Source: an uncultured Bacteroidales bacterium
GTDB lineage: Bacteria > Bacteroidota > Bacteroidia > Bacteroidales > F082
NCBI GenBank assembly: GCA_905236635.1
Contig: CAJOCJ010000002.1
Location: 38,786 to 102,785, forward strand
Reading direction: 5' to 3'
DNA length: 64,000 nucleotides
Below the pieces are notes generated by a model, which worked only from the letters and a program-made list of their open reading frames with translations, ran no database searches and was not told the origin of the DNA. Positions 26,748 through 35,598 of this stretch are shown here, one piece after another (positions within the stretch are counted from its first letter, which is position 1; every line of letters starts with the position of its first letter). The position numbers were made by a program, and so were the translations under genes.

Positions 26748-27909
26748 TAATTCTTAATGCTGTTTTAAGATATTGAAGTGAATCTTCTCGTTTTGCCGAA
26801 ACAAGTTCTTCCACAACATCATAGTCTATGGATGGTATGTTTGTGTTATCCCAATTAATCTCTGGGTCCTCAATTAATCGGTTAGTACAATCCCACATTT
26901 TCAAAATATTATTGATGCGCGAATTGCGGGATCCCTTAGAATTGCTTTTATAGCGATAAAAAACGAAAAATTGTTTGTGATTTATTACTGAAAATGCCAA
27001 ACCATGGAAAGAATCCGTAAACACCACTTCTGCGCCTCGCACCCAATTGATGAAATCTTCTGGGCTAACAGCACCAACATTCTCGTCTGCAAACGTTCTG
27101 TCTATGTCGCTATAACTTTCACAACTTAGAATTGAAACTAGATGAAGATTATGCTTTTCAGCGTATCTCTTGGCACATAATTTGCTCTGTTCGTCATTAC
27201 CCAAAAAATAGCAAAACACATATTTTTTATCACACATCTTCTTAACTGGTATGGTCTTCTCCCATTCTTCTTTGGTCAGTAAATACGTGGGATCCGCCAC
27301 AACCTTAACATTTATATCATTATTGCAGACCTTGCGAATTATTTCCGCACCTTGTTCTTCCCTTACCGATAAAAAATCAATATTTTTCCACATTTCTCGA
27401 GAACTCTTCCAACAATAGCGTGGATAATATGACACGCCAAGACTGGTGGCATAAGATATTCTGTCAACACCTTCCGGCACAAATCGCAAAGAACCCGTGT
27501 TCTCAAATGCTGCTCCTGGTGGCCACATCTGATCACTTCCTATCAACACAGCCGAATATGATTTTGCTCTTTCCACCAACTCTTCATAACTTTGAAAACT
27601 TCTAATATTATGTAAGCGGCTTTCGCGAAACTCCTTGGCACATATCGCCCTGTCCTTGCGCAGTTTCTGGAACTCAGCATCGTATTTTATAGACTCTTTT
27701 TTCTTCTTATTAAACTTTATTCTCCAAAAATAAAAGATAATTCTCCAATCAGAATATTTAAACTTTCTTAGTTTTGGGGATCTCTCAATTATTTCAGTAT
27801 TTACTCCCAGTTTATCTATAGCATACTGGGTTGCAAATGCCTGTAAATGAGCTCCGTAATTTGATAGAGGATTAGCCATTATTAATCCTACTGTTTTCAT
27901 GTCTTTCAT
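26737..27909 (-). CDS. Polysaccharide pyruvyltransferase family protein
   Basis: This is about 390 residues from the Met at 27909 (MKDMKTVGLIM); a start at 27900 is also possible, and the longer frame to 27969 would run into the CapA-like gene. Family features: NPLSNYGAHLQAFATQYAI near the N-terminus, SYATSLGVSYYP, and FTDSFHGLAFSVINHKQFFV, the conserved Ser-Phe-His-Gly of CsaB/PssM-type enzymes. It probably places a pyruvate ketal, or a related group, on a glycan sugar using PEP. It pairs with the Fe-S protein downstream. Confidence 0.88.
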   Translation of the reverse strand: MKDMKTVGLIMANPLSNYGAHLQAFATQYAIDKLGVNTEIIERSPKLRKFKYSDWRIIFYFWRIKFNKKKKESIKYDAEFQKLRKDRAICAKEFRESRLHNIRSFQSYEELVERAKSYSAVLIGSDQMWPPGAAFENTGSLRFVPEGVDRISYATSLGVSYYPRYCWKSSREMWKNIDFLSVREEQGAEIIRKVCNNDINVKVVADPTYLLTKEEWEKTIPVKKMCDKKYVFCYFLGNDEQSKLCAKRYAEKHNLHLVSILSCESYSDIDRTFADENVGAVSPEDFINWVRGAEVVFTDSFHGLAFSVINHKQFFVFYRYKSNSKGSRNSRINNILKMWDCTNRLIEDPEINWDNTNIPSIDYDVVEELVSAKREDSLQYLKTALRINEQ

Positions 27910-27916
27910 TTTATTA

Positions 27917-29047
27917 TTATTTGAAATGATTTCTAAAAGCAAACAATTGTTTGTCTCTGTGAGATTCACACTCTATGAAATTCCAGATAGACAGAAGTCT
28001 TTTCTTTGATACTGCGGATGGTAACAAACCCATGTTATAAAGCTTCTTGAAAAGACGATTTTGATAAGGTTGATATAAACCCAAAATTTGTTTTGCCGAT
28101 TTTGAATAATAATTGACCTCTTCTTTCTGAAGATATTCAACAGAACTTATTATCTCATTTAATTTGTTTATCCTCGTATGGAAATCTGAATCATTTATTG
28201 GATGTACACCAACAACATCATTGCATTGAACATACGGATATAATCGGTCGATTTTCACAAGTCCATTATCGAATTCTAGCATAGTCATATACCCTTCATT
28301 CCATGATGCATCATTATATTTAGGATTATCAAAACAGAAGTTTCCCAGGCCATATATTATAACCTTGTCTTTATACTCTTCATATCCGGAATAACAATGC
28401 TGATGTCCGTTAATAACCGCATCAGCTCCCGCATCAATAAAAAAGCGATATGTTTCCTGCATACGGCACGAGGGGAGTTGATAATGTTCATGACCGCCAT
28501 GAACTATTACAAGCACATAATCAGCATTCTCTCTTGCTTCTTTTATGCTGTAAAATTGGCGAATTGGATTTAAGGGATTTGCTCCTGCTGTATCTTTAGT
28601 AGCAATGGAGAACTCATGCTCGCAACAATTAATGATTGCTATTGTTTCTTTGCCAATTCTTTTATACAAGATTGTCCCCGCCTCTGCGAGATTAGCACCA
28701 ACTCCAACAACATCTATTCCTTCCCTCTGCATTACGTTTTTTGTGTCCAAACAGCACTCCTCCCCTTGATCAAATATGTGATTGTTGGATAACGTACAAC
28801 ACTTAAAACCCGCATATTTTATAGCTAGTACAGACTCAATAGTTCCTTGTAAGTTGGGACCACATTTAGGTATTGGTCGGGGACTAACCCCTGGGGAAAC
28901 TATAGGAAATTCAAAATTTACTATACTGTAATCAGCAGATGCTATTGTGGGTTTTATTTCATCGAAAAGAGCACCAAATTGATTATTTCGAATAGCAGTG
29001 TCTACTCTGTATCTCTGGCAAAAATCACCAGCTACTAAAACTTTCAT
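27917..29047 (-). CDS. CapA/PgsA-family metallophosphatase-like protein
   Basis: This 376-residue protein of the CapA family shows a calcineurin-like layout: VLVAGDFCQ, then NFEFPIVSPGVSP, CCTLSNNHIFDQGEECCLDT with the Asn-His pair, VIVHGGHEHYQL and DAVINGHQHCYSGYEEYKDK. Known relatives take part in poly-gamma-glutamate capsule synthesis, and many are found in polysaccharide loci. No signal peptide is visible, so it appears cytoplasmic. Exact role here unknown. Confidence 0.85.
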   Translation of the reverse strand: MKVLVAGDFCQRYRVDTAIRNNQFGALFDEIKPTIASADYSIVNFEFPIVSPGVSPRPIPKCGPNLQGTIESVLAIKYAGFKCCTLSNNHIFDQGEECCLDTKNVMQREGIDVVGVGANLAEAGTILYKRIGKETIAIINCCEHEFSIATKDTAGANPLNPIRQFYSIKEARENADYVLVIVHGGHEHYQLPSCRMQETYRFFIDAGADAVINGHQHCYSGYEEYKDKVIIYGLGNFCFDNPKYNDASWNEGYMTMLEFDNGLVKIDRLYPYVQCNDVVGVHPINDSDFHTRINKLNEIISSVEYLQKEEVNYYSKSAKQILGLYQPYQNRLFKKLYNMGLLPSAVSKKRLLSIWNFIECESHRDKQLFAFRNHFK

Positions 29048-29093
29048 ATTCTATATATCCGCATCTGATAATTCAAAAACTACAAATCACGCC

Positions 29094-30317
29094 CTAAATA
29101 TGATACACCCCATCAAGTGGGCAAATATTATGGCAATCCAAAATCACCTTACCCTTGAGTTTGTCCCAGTTTTGCTTAATATGGTCATGCTTAACCATAA
29201 TAACAACCATATCAACTTCGTTGAGGAACTGGTCGAAGTCCAAAATCTGGTTTGGAACAATTTCTTTATTGGTAAAGAACGGATCAAAACTCTTCAGAGG
29301 ACGGGCCAAATGGCGCTCCTGGATGTCGAGCATCTGCAATGTAGGACTTTCACGCACATCATCAACGTTCTCCTTATATGTGATGCCATACAATCCGACT
29401 TTGCGATTGTCGGTAATGCCATTTTCCTTCATTATCTCATATATGCGCTCCAACACAAACACCGGCTGGCTGTCATTAGTTTTCATCGACTCGTCAATGA
29501 CTTTTGCCAATTGAGGATAATCGCCGACCAAGAACCATGGGTCAACACTGATGCAGTGTCCGCCCACACCCGGACCTGGCTGCAAGATATTTACTCTTGG
29601 GTGCATGTTGCAGATGCGGATGATCTCATACACGTCCATATTGTCGTGACGGCAAATACGCGAAAGCTCGTTTGCGAATGCGATGTTCACTGCACGATAT
29701 GTATTCTCAACTACTTTGGTCATTTCTGCAGTACGGATGTCTGTCACAACAATTTCGCCTTGGCAGAATGAAGCGTAGTATTTCTTTACTTTCTCACCAA
29801 TTTCTTTGTTGTCGGCGCCAATGGTACGGTTGTTGTGAAGCAATTCATACACCATATTACCTGGAATGATACGTTCTGGAGCGTGAACGAGATTGATATC
29901 AACACCTATCTTGAAGCCATTAGCTTCAATCACAGGGCGAACGTATTTGTCCATGGTTCCCGGTGAAACTGTTGATTCCACAACCACTGTGGCACCTTTA
30001 GGACAAACTCTCATCACTTCCTTTACGGCTGCAACCACATAACAAGCGTCAACTTTCTTTGAAAACTTGTCGTAAGGCGTTGGCACGCTGACGATATACA
30101 TGTCGGTCTTCTGATATTCGGTGGTAAATTTAATTCCAGCCTTGACAGCCGCATTGAAAAGTTCATCAAGACCATCTTCCTTAAATGTTGTCTTGCCTGC
30201 ATTAAGTGTGGCTACAAGTTCTTTGTTATAATCTGTTCCAATGACCTCAACACCGTGTGATGCCATCATAAGCGCTGTCGGCAGTCCGATATAGCCGAGT
30301 CCAATTACATTTATCAT
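29094..30317 (-). CDS. wecC: UDP-N-acetyl-D-mannosamine dehydrogenase
   Basis: This 407-residue NAD-dependent enzyme oxidises UDP-ManNAc to UDP-ManNAcA. Seen: NAD loop GLGYIGLPTALMMASHGVEV, VESTVSPGTMDKYV, APERIIPGN, and the catalytic cysteine in GPGVGGHCISVDPWFL followed by the C-terminal UDP-binding domain (ITYKENVDDVRESPTL). APERIIPG is closer to WecC/CapL than to UDP-glucose dehydrogenases. It lies 14 bases from wecB, which makes its substrate. Confidence 0.93.
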   Translation of the reverse strand: MINVIGLGYIGLPTALMMASHGVEVIGTDYNKELVATLNAGKTTFKEDGLDELFNAAVKAGIKFTTEYQKTDMYIVSVPTPYDKFSKKVDACYVVAAVKEVMRVCPKGATVVVESTVSPGTMDKYVRPVIEANGFKIGVDINLVHAPERIIPGNMVYELLHNNRTIGADNKEIGEKVKKYYASFCQGEIVVTDIRTAEMTKVVENTYRAVNIAFANELSRICRHDNMDVYEIIRICNMHPRVNILQPGPGVGGHCISVDPWFLVGDYPQLAKVIDESMKTNDSQPVFVLERIYEIMKENGITDNRKVGLYGITYKENVDDVRESPTLQMLDIQERHLARPLKSFDPFFTNKEIVPNQILDFDQFLNEVDMVVIMVKHDHIKQNWDKLKGKVILDCHNICPLDGVYHI

Positions 30318-30331
30318 ATTCTATGAATTTA

Positions 30332-31483
30332 TTATTTTCTAAAAACATTTACAATTCTCTCGCAAGCCAGTCCATCGCCATATGGATTCACTGCTTTGCT
30401 CATTTTTTCATAAGATTTCGCATCGTCCAACAATGTGGAAACCTCATTAACAATTAAGTCATGATTCGTTCCAACAAGATGCACTGTGCCACTTTCAAGA
30501 GCCTCAGGTCTCTCTGTTGTATCCCTCATCACCAAAACCGGCTTACCTAGTCCAGGCGCCTCTTCTTGAATGCCGCCACTATCAGTGAGGACAACTGTTG
30601 ATTTCTCCATGAGATATACAAATTCCAGATACTGAAGCGGTTCTATAAAAAAGAAATTCTTATAAGCTGTCAGATCCTCTCCAAACACTTCATGAATCGG
30701 TTTTCTCACATTAGGATTCAAGTGCATCGGATAAACAAAATCAACATCAGGATATTTCTCTGACAAATCCTTCATAGCTGTAACCATGCTGATGAACCCT
30801 TCGCCGAAGTTCTCTCTTCTGTGTCCCGTGATGAGTACAAGTTTCTTTCCTCCATCGAGACGTGTCACGTCATAACCAGCCGCTTTCAGCACATTAACTT
30901 GCTCATCGGCAAGAGCCTTGTCGCTCTTCAGTTTGCCAACCACCATATGCAGGGCGTCTATCACCGTGTTGCCTGTGACAAACATCTGTCCTTGGGCTTT
31001 TTCTTCTTTTAAATTCTTTTCGGAAAGCGGTGTGGGTGAGAAATTATATGTCGCAATTCTTCCCGTAATCTGGCGGTTCATTTCCTCGGGCCATGGGCTG
31101 TAGATGTTATTGGTTCTCAAACCGGCTTCTACATGTCCTACAGGAATCTGCTGATAGAATGCTGCCAGTGCCGCGGCAGTAGATGTCGTAGTGTCACCAT
31201 GTACCAGCACCACATCAGGTTTGCATTCTTTGAAAACATCACGCATCCCTGTAAGCACACGGGCGGTAACATCGTACAAATCCTGCCCCTGCTTCATTAT
31301 ATTGAGGTCATAATCAGGCTTGACGTCAAAAATTTTCAGCACCTGATCGAGCATCTCGCGATGTTGTCCCGTAACACATACCACGGTGTTAAAATCCTTC
31401 GGATATTTCTGAAATTCTTTAACCAAAGGACACATTTTAATGGCCTCAGGACGAGTGCCGAAAACGAGCATTATAGTTTTCAT
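30332..31483 (-). CDS. wecB: UDP-N-acetylglucosamine 2-epimerase (non-hydrolysing)
   Basis: This 383-residue enzyme interconverts UDP-GlcNAc and UDP-ManNAc. Seen: MLVFGTRPEAIKMCPLVKEF, VHGDTTTSTAAALAAFY, HVEAGLRTNNIYSPWPEEMN, HRRENFGE and DSGGIQEEAPGLGKPVLVM followed by RDTTERPE, all family hallmarks. Together with wecC it provides ManNAcA for the polymer. Confidence 0.96.
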   Translation of the reverse strand: MKTIMLVFGTRPEAIKMCPLVKEFQKYPKDFNTVVCVTGQHREMLDQVLKIFDVKPDYDLNIMKQGQDLYDVTARVLTGMRDVFKECKPDVVLVHGDTTTSTAAALAAFYQQIPVGHVEAGLRTNNIYSPWPEEMNRQITGRIATYNFSPTPLSEKNLKEEKAQGQMFVTGNTVIDALHMVVGKLKSDKALADEQVNVLKAAGYDVTRLDGGKKLVLITGHRRENFGEGFISMVTAMKDLSEKYPDVDFVYPMHLNPNVRKPIHEVFGEDLTAYKNFFFIEPLQYLEFVYLMEKSTVVLTDSGGIQEEAPGLGKPVLVMRDTTERPEALESGTVHLVGTNHDLIVNEVSTLLDDAKSYEKMSKAVNPYGDGLACERIVNVFRK

Positions 31484-31523
31484 GTAAAATATTGCTTAAT
31501 TGCTAATTGGCATATAGCCTTAC

Positions 31524-32279
31524 TTATATGTGCTCCTCCACCCCACGGAAATGAACATTAAGCTCGTGTAGGTGTTCCAAAAGGATGCCCAGAGGCGTGC
31601 CTTCTGTCATCTTCGCAAAGGCATTAACATCTTTAGGGAAGCACTTGCCACCATATCCAAACTTGCCATCCGGACCAGGCACGTAGGTATGCGTGTCGTT
31701 GATGTAGCCAGAAAGAAGAATGCCTGTATGAACTTTGCGCCAGTCAGCACCCATCTGCTCACAATATTCGCGGCAGGCGTTGAAGTATGTAACCTTATAT
31801 GCGCCAAACACGTTGTGCATGTACTTGGTAAGCTCAGCCTCCAATGGGGTCATCACTGTATATTTCTTGCCTACAAAAATCTTGGTAAGCAATTCGTGTG
31901 CACCAGTAAACACCATCGTCTGCTTCTTGAAATCCTCAATATGTGTGCGTTCGGTGAGGAACTCCGGCATATAGTGAACCTTATGGCCGGTCTCTTTAGA
32001 AAGCATCTCGCTCGTACCAGGAAGAATGGTTGTGCGGACAAACACTGGCACATCCGGGAGTTTTCTGATTAGTTCCTTCATGAGTGTCAAGTTTTGTGTG
32101 CCATCATCTTCTGTAGGAACATGAATCTGCAGGAATGCAATATCTATCTTACTTAAATCATCGTTATATCCCTTTGGAGGATCGCTGATGAAAAGTTTGC
32201 ATTCAGGATTGTTGTGCTCCAACCAATCTTTCAAGGCTCCGCCCACGAAGCCACATCCAATAATTCCAACGTTAATCAT
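31524..32279 (-). CDS. Short UDP-sugar dehydrogenase-like protein lacking the C-terminal domain
   Basis: This 251-residue protein has a Rossmann domain (NVGIIGCGFVGGALKDWLEH) and the central helical domain with the catalytic cysteine retained (FGYGGKCFPKDVNAFAK), as in UDP-glucose dehydrogenases. It ends soon after, so the C-terminal UDP-binding domain of about 130 residues is missing. Only 40 bases separate it from wecB, so the domain is not present downstream in another frame. It may work as a partial enzyme with another dehydrogenase or act on a different substrate. Confidence 0.75.
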   Translation of the reverse strand: MINVGIIGCGFVGGALKDWLEHNNPECKLFISDPPKGYNDDLSKIDIAFLQIHVPTEDDGTQNLTLMKELIRKLPDVPVFVRTTILPGTSEMLSKETGHKVHYMPEFLTERTHIEDFKKQTMVFTGAHELLTKIFVGKKYTVMTPLEAELTKYMHNVFGAYKVTYFNACREYCEQMGADWRKVHTGILLSGYINDTHTYVPGPDGKFGYGGKCFPKDVNAFAKMTEGTPLGILLEHLHELNVHFRGVEEHI

Positions 32280-32520
32280 AGTGTTTTAATATTAAAAGCT
32301 TATAGTTCTTATTTTAATTTATTAGGATAATCAAGAGAAGAGATGAACAAGCAGGAATTGCGCTCGGCTTTGCCGCTTGGCTCATCCAGGAACCATAATT
32401 GAGAGACCAGCGGGTTTCCCTTTCTTATATCTGAGACATTCAGACTGTGTGGATGACCTTCTTACCCCTCAGCGACCACCGGCTGCGCGTAAAGACCGGG
32501 GACGCTGTATCTTTAGATTA
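32280..32520. other. Intergenic region with GC-rich imperfect hairpins
   Basis: No gene of convincing length was seen here. The region is unusually GC-rich for this locus and has two inverted repeats: CAAGC (32348-32352) with GCTTG (32375-32379), enclosing CGGCTTTGCCG, and CAGCGACCACCGG (32470-32482) with an imperfect partner ending CGCTG at 32507. It marks the boundary between the capsule genes and the seven-gene operon, and could be a structured RNA, a transcript-end signal or remnant of a lost element. Confidence 0.4.
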
Positions 32521-32967
32521 TCATTTTATTTTTTTAAAGAGTTTTTTATACTCATCAGCTTTCTTTCTCCTCTCATCTACTTCTTTTTGTGAAGCCACCC
32601 TCCCCTTTGTTCGCTCGCCATAGTAGCGAAGGAAATTCCTTTTTAAAAATTTCTCAGCATAGTCCATGATGTCAGGGTCTTGAAGTAATAAAGCATTACG
32701 AAAACCAGCTCTGTCCATAGGTTCATCTTCATCTTTACGCGAAAGATAGTCCTCATACATAGCATTGAGCCAGACGGCAAGGAACTCTTCAAAACAGGAA
32801 AAGGTCCTATCCCATACATGGGCATGAGTTCTATTCTTCCCTCCTATAATGGCATTGACGGACTGCATATTGACATCACGGTTCAATATAACTGAAGCTT
32901 TCTCCAAAACATTGGGTAGCATCTGTGCCAATTCTTCACTCAACTGCTGGATTTCATTTTCAAACAT
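32521..32967 (-). CDS. Hypothetical protein, last gene of the NADAR/PRTase-like operon
   Basis: This is a 148-residue, mostly helical, charged protein. It has an internal SFCRF-type aromatic patch (WDRTFSCFEEFLAVWLNAMY) and a Lys-rich tail. I recognise no family. Nine bases separate it from the NADAR gene, and it is the 3'-most gene of the seven-gene operon. It could be a small partner or regulator; that is only inferred from position. Confidence 0.7.
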   Translation of the reverse strand: MFENEIQQLSEELAQMLPNVLEKASVILNRDVNMQSVNAIIGGKNRTHAHVWDRTFSCFEEFLAVWLNAMYEDYLSRKDEDEPMDRAGFRNALLLQDPDIMDYAEKFLKRNFLRYYGERTKGRVASQKEVDERRKKADEYKKLFKKIK

Positions 32968-32976
32968 AACCTATAA

Positions 32977-33564
32977 TTATTCGTTATTATAGTAATCTTG
33001 ACCATAAACAGTACCTATTGGATATCCAAAGAGCATAAAACCAACAACATCAGGAGGTTGAAGTTTGTACCGCTGCCTATCGTTTATCAAATAATCGTCA
33101 CGTACTTGCATTAGCAGACGGCCAAGTGCGTTCTGACCGACCAAATAATCACCATCGGGCATGGCTCCCCATATACTATCTTTTACCGAATACTCTACAA
33201 TTGACTTATCTCCTGTCTCTCTTAAAACAACAGAAAATGTATCCCAGTTCTGAATCAATTTAGTTGCAAGACACCAGCCCATTACTTTAAACTTTACAAC
33301 ATCCCAATCCTTTCTAACATAGTCCTGATATTTTCTACTTATCTCTTTAGCCACCATCGGATTGCTCTGTTCGATGATTTCCCTTTGTATTTCAGGGTAC
33401 AAGGGAAACTTGCAAGCTTGATACAGGCATTCACTTGAATGAATAAGCACTTCGTTGATGAACAACGGGAATCTTGGGGCCATATTGGATAATTCCCCAA
33501 AATGCGCAGATGTCTTGGCAAATGAAATGACATCTGATTTGTAATATCTTCGAATACTTGCCAT
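32977..33564 (-). CDS. NADAR-domain protein
   Basis: This 195-residue protein matches the NADAR/YbiA (DUF1768) fold: HFGELSNMAPRFPLFINE, the hallmark SSECLYQACKFPLYPEIQ with the conserved Glu, then WDVVKFKVMGWCLATKLIQN, IVEYSVKDSIWGAMPDG and a final VGQNALGRLLMQVRDD. Known for the family: NADAR proteins handle ADP-ribose derivatives, and some remove ADP-ribose from guanine bases opposite toxic transferases. No such transferase is recognisable here. It is separated by three bases from the phosphoribosyltransferase-like gene, so the two probably act together. Confidence 0.88.
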   Translation of the reverse strand: MASIRRYYKSDVISFAKTSAHFGELSNMAPRFPLFINEVLIHSSECLYQACKFPLYPEIQREIIEQSNPMVAKEISRKYQDYVRKDWDVVKFKVMGWCLATKLIQNWDTFSVVLRETGDKSIVEYSVKDSIWGAMPDGDYLVGQNALGRLLMQVRDDYLINDRQRYKLQPPDVVGFMLFGYPIGTVYGQDYYNNE

Positions 33565-33567
33565 ACC

Positions 33568-34611
33568 TTAGCTTCTTTTTGCAGGGAACAATGGTTTCCA
33601 ATTATGTCCAGGGACCTCCCACCAGTAAGCGAGTGGAGCATTATTAGGGACATTCCTCCATGTAAAGAATAATGTGCCAACACCCATTGTCTTATAGCTT
33701 GGATAGATAAAACCTAAAGGGCGCACATGGCTACCTAAATTCTGTATTTGACTAATAATGTATAATCCTTTGTCAACTAACAGCCTCTCGAATTTAATCC
33801 TATTTTCAGAGGATGTAAAAAATTTTTCTTCTGCAGGTCTGGATTCAGGTCTAAATGCATAATCTGCGTGTCTGTCCGCTTTTAAGTTTTCCCAATAGTT
33901 GATGGCTTCGGGTGACAGACTGTCTTTCACCGGTATTGCAACAGCATTGAGTCGTTGGGTTCCATAACCATAATACAACTTTAGGTGATTTTCGACCTCA
34001 TAATAATGCCAAATATGGATGTTACTCATATTGAGACCAGGGCACCGCTGTTTTTCCAAACGATAACAGGTCATCTGTTGTCCGAAACGATGTTCGACGA
34101 TTAAGTCAACTTCAAGAGCAATTTTATGTTCATTTAATAGCACCAGCCTATTATCGCTATTTATCCATCCAGTTAAATCATCTAACAATGTTCCACCTGT
34201 AATCAGTACATCATCGAAATAGATAAACAATTTCTTGGGGTAATCGGCATAATCTATAACTTCAAGACCGTAATCATTCCTGATGATTTCTTCAACCATG
34301 TCAACTATTACATTCTGACTTTTCCCAACTGGTTGAAGCCTTAAAAATGCGACGTCTTTAAGATATGACACCACATCAGCATAGTGATATCTTTCAATAT
34401 GTTTCTTTATATAATTACGAAACAATTCTATTGCTTCTTCTTTGGTCAGATAGGTCTGATTAAGAATATTCTCTGTCTCAGCAAGCATGAATGCCGCATC
34501 ATCGCCAAACTGTAATGCCCAGTCGCGAATACCATCACGTGTAATTTGGACTCCCTCGTCTTTGCGAAAGTCCTTAATTTTATCGAAAACTTGTTCTATC
34601 AGGGCATCCAT
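33568..34611 (-). CDS. Phosphoribosyltransferase-like protein (conflict-associated type)
   Basis: This 347-residue protein has a clear PRPP loop, LFIYFDDVLITGGTLLDDL (about residues 128-146), with the two acidic residues and Thr-Gly-Gly-Thr of type I phosphoribosyltransferases. The N-terminal 120 residues are helical and the C-terminal region ends in a distinctive block: GTLFFTWRNVPNNAPLAYWW followed by WKPLFP. I associate this ending with phosphoribosyltransferase-like effectors described from bacterial conflict neighbourhoods; that link is from memory and should be confirmed by profile search. It may use or hydrolyse PRPP-like or NAD-derived substrates with the adjacent NADAR protein. Confidence 0.75.
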   Translation of the reverse strand: MDALIEQVFDKIKDFRKDEGVQITRDGIRDWALQFGDDAAFMLAETENILNQTYLTKEEAIELFRNYIKKHIERYHYADVVSYLKDVAFLRLQPVGKSQNVIVDMVEEIIRNDYGLEVIDYADYPKKLFIYFDDVLITGGTLLDDLTGWINSDNRLVLLNEHKIALEVDLIVEHRFGQQMTCYRLEKQRCPGLNMSNIHIWHYYEVENHLKLYYGYGTQRLNAVAIPVKDSLSPEAINYWENLKADRHADYAFRPESRPAEEKFFTSSENRIKFERLLVDKGLYIISQIQNLGSHVRPLGFIYPSYKTMGVGTLFFTWRNVPNNAPLAYWWEVPGHNWKPLFPAKRS

Positions 34612-34626
34612 TGTGTCAGCAGTTTG

Positions 34627-34938
34627 TTAAATAAAACCTTCATCCCAGCCATCAGAGAAATTCAATGACGGGTCACTACATGTAACGGTTATAACACTTC
34701 TGTCTGGTTTCGTTTGGAAAGTCCTGCACTTGTCTTTTGACTCGTATACTACATGTATCCAATCACCGTTCGCAAAAACAATATGATACTCCTTTCCAAA
34801 TAGTACGGAACCATGAGATTCCATTTCTGTCGCTGTAACCTTTACATCTTCTCTTTCAATGCTCGGCAAATGAAACATATCTCCTTCCTCCTCACATTCG
34901 GCCGCTTTATTTTTTATTAGCTCTATAATCTGTTTCAT
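34627..34938 (-). CDS. Small hypothetical protein of the seven-gene operon
   Basis: This is a 103-residue acidic protein with an N-terminal helix (KQIIELIKNKAAECEEEG) followed by beta-rich sequence (GKEYHIVFANGDWIHVVYES). I recognise no family. It is packed 15 and 24 bases from its neighbours in a same-strand operon. It might be a small immunity, adaptor or substrate-recognition component; no sequence evidence distinguishes these. Confidence 0.7.
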   Translation of the reverse strand: MKQIIELIKNKAAECEEEGDMFHLPSIEREDVKVTATEMESHGSVLFGKEYHIVFANGDWIHVVYESKDKCRTFQTKPDRSVITVTCSDPSLNFSDGWDEGFI

Positions 34939-34962
34939 CAGTGTTATTACTTATAATGATAA

Positions 34963-35577
34963 CTATAATGCTTCCCAAAGAACGTTAAAACTATATCCTT
35001 CTGCCTCAAGCAGCGAGGTTATTTTGATATCCTCTTTCTTGAACTCAAACAATTTACCTCGCATAACATCAAGAACAGCAACATTGGAGTCCTCTGGTAA
35101 AGAGTCAGCAAGTTTTGTATGCATTAAAGATAGAATCAAATCGGCATGACGCTTATCAAGTGTTTCATCAACATGAAGGAACATCTTAATAAAATAAGTC
35201 TTTCCCTTAATAATAAGCCCCAGTTCCGGATTTAAAGAAACTCTTGTTCCTCCAACCATAACTACTTTTCGAGGAGGCGTTATCCACGTCATCTTCTTGC
35301 TGCCCCAAAACTTGACGTAGCCCTTTATGGCTGCATTATAATTGGCCATACGGTCTTCATGAACTCTTTCAACGACTTCAGCTAGCTCATCTTTGCTACC
35401 ATTAGAAGAATGTACGCTTTTAACTGCATTACGGAACTGCATCCAGTAATCAGCTTGCTTGTTGTGACCTTCCTCGCGTTTCTTTTTTGCTTGGGAAACC
35501 ACAGTAGCTTTTGCTGCCCCTGACGAATTCACGTAATCCATAAATTCGGTAAGAGAAATTTGTATCGACTTATCCAT
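34963..35577 (-). CDS. Hypothetical protein of the seven-gene operon
   Basis: This 204-residue protein has a charged helical first half (DYVNSSGAAKATVVSQAKKK) and a beta-rich second half with LNPELGLIIKGKTYFIKMFL. The second half has a weak resemblance to the strand-turn-strand layout of restriction-like nuclease folds, but the catalytic residues are not clear, so no function is claimed. It lies 21 bases downstream of the S1-repeat protein. Confidence 0.7.
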   Translation of the reverse strand: MDKSIQISLTEFMDYVNSSGAAKATVVSQAKKKREEGHNKQADYWMQFRNAVKSVHSSNGSKDELAEVVERVHEDRMANYNAAIKGYVKFWGSKKMTWITPPRKVVMVGGTRVSLNPELGLIIKGKTYFIKMFLHVDETLDKRHADLILSLMHTKLADSLPEDSNVAVLDVMRGKLFEFKKEDIKITSLLEAEGYSFNVLWEAL

Positions 35578-35598
35578 AACTATTAGATCTTTTTTTAC

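Noticed and set aside
32280..32520. tRNA or group II intron fragment
   Set aside because: No cloverleaf and no conserved intron ends could be found in this GC-rich gap.
34963..35577. Restriction-like nuclease fold in the 204-residue protein
   Set aside because: Only a weak strand pattern is visible, and the catalytic Asp/Glu-x-Lys residues cannot be identified.
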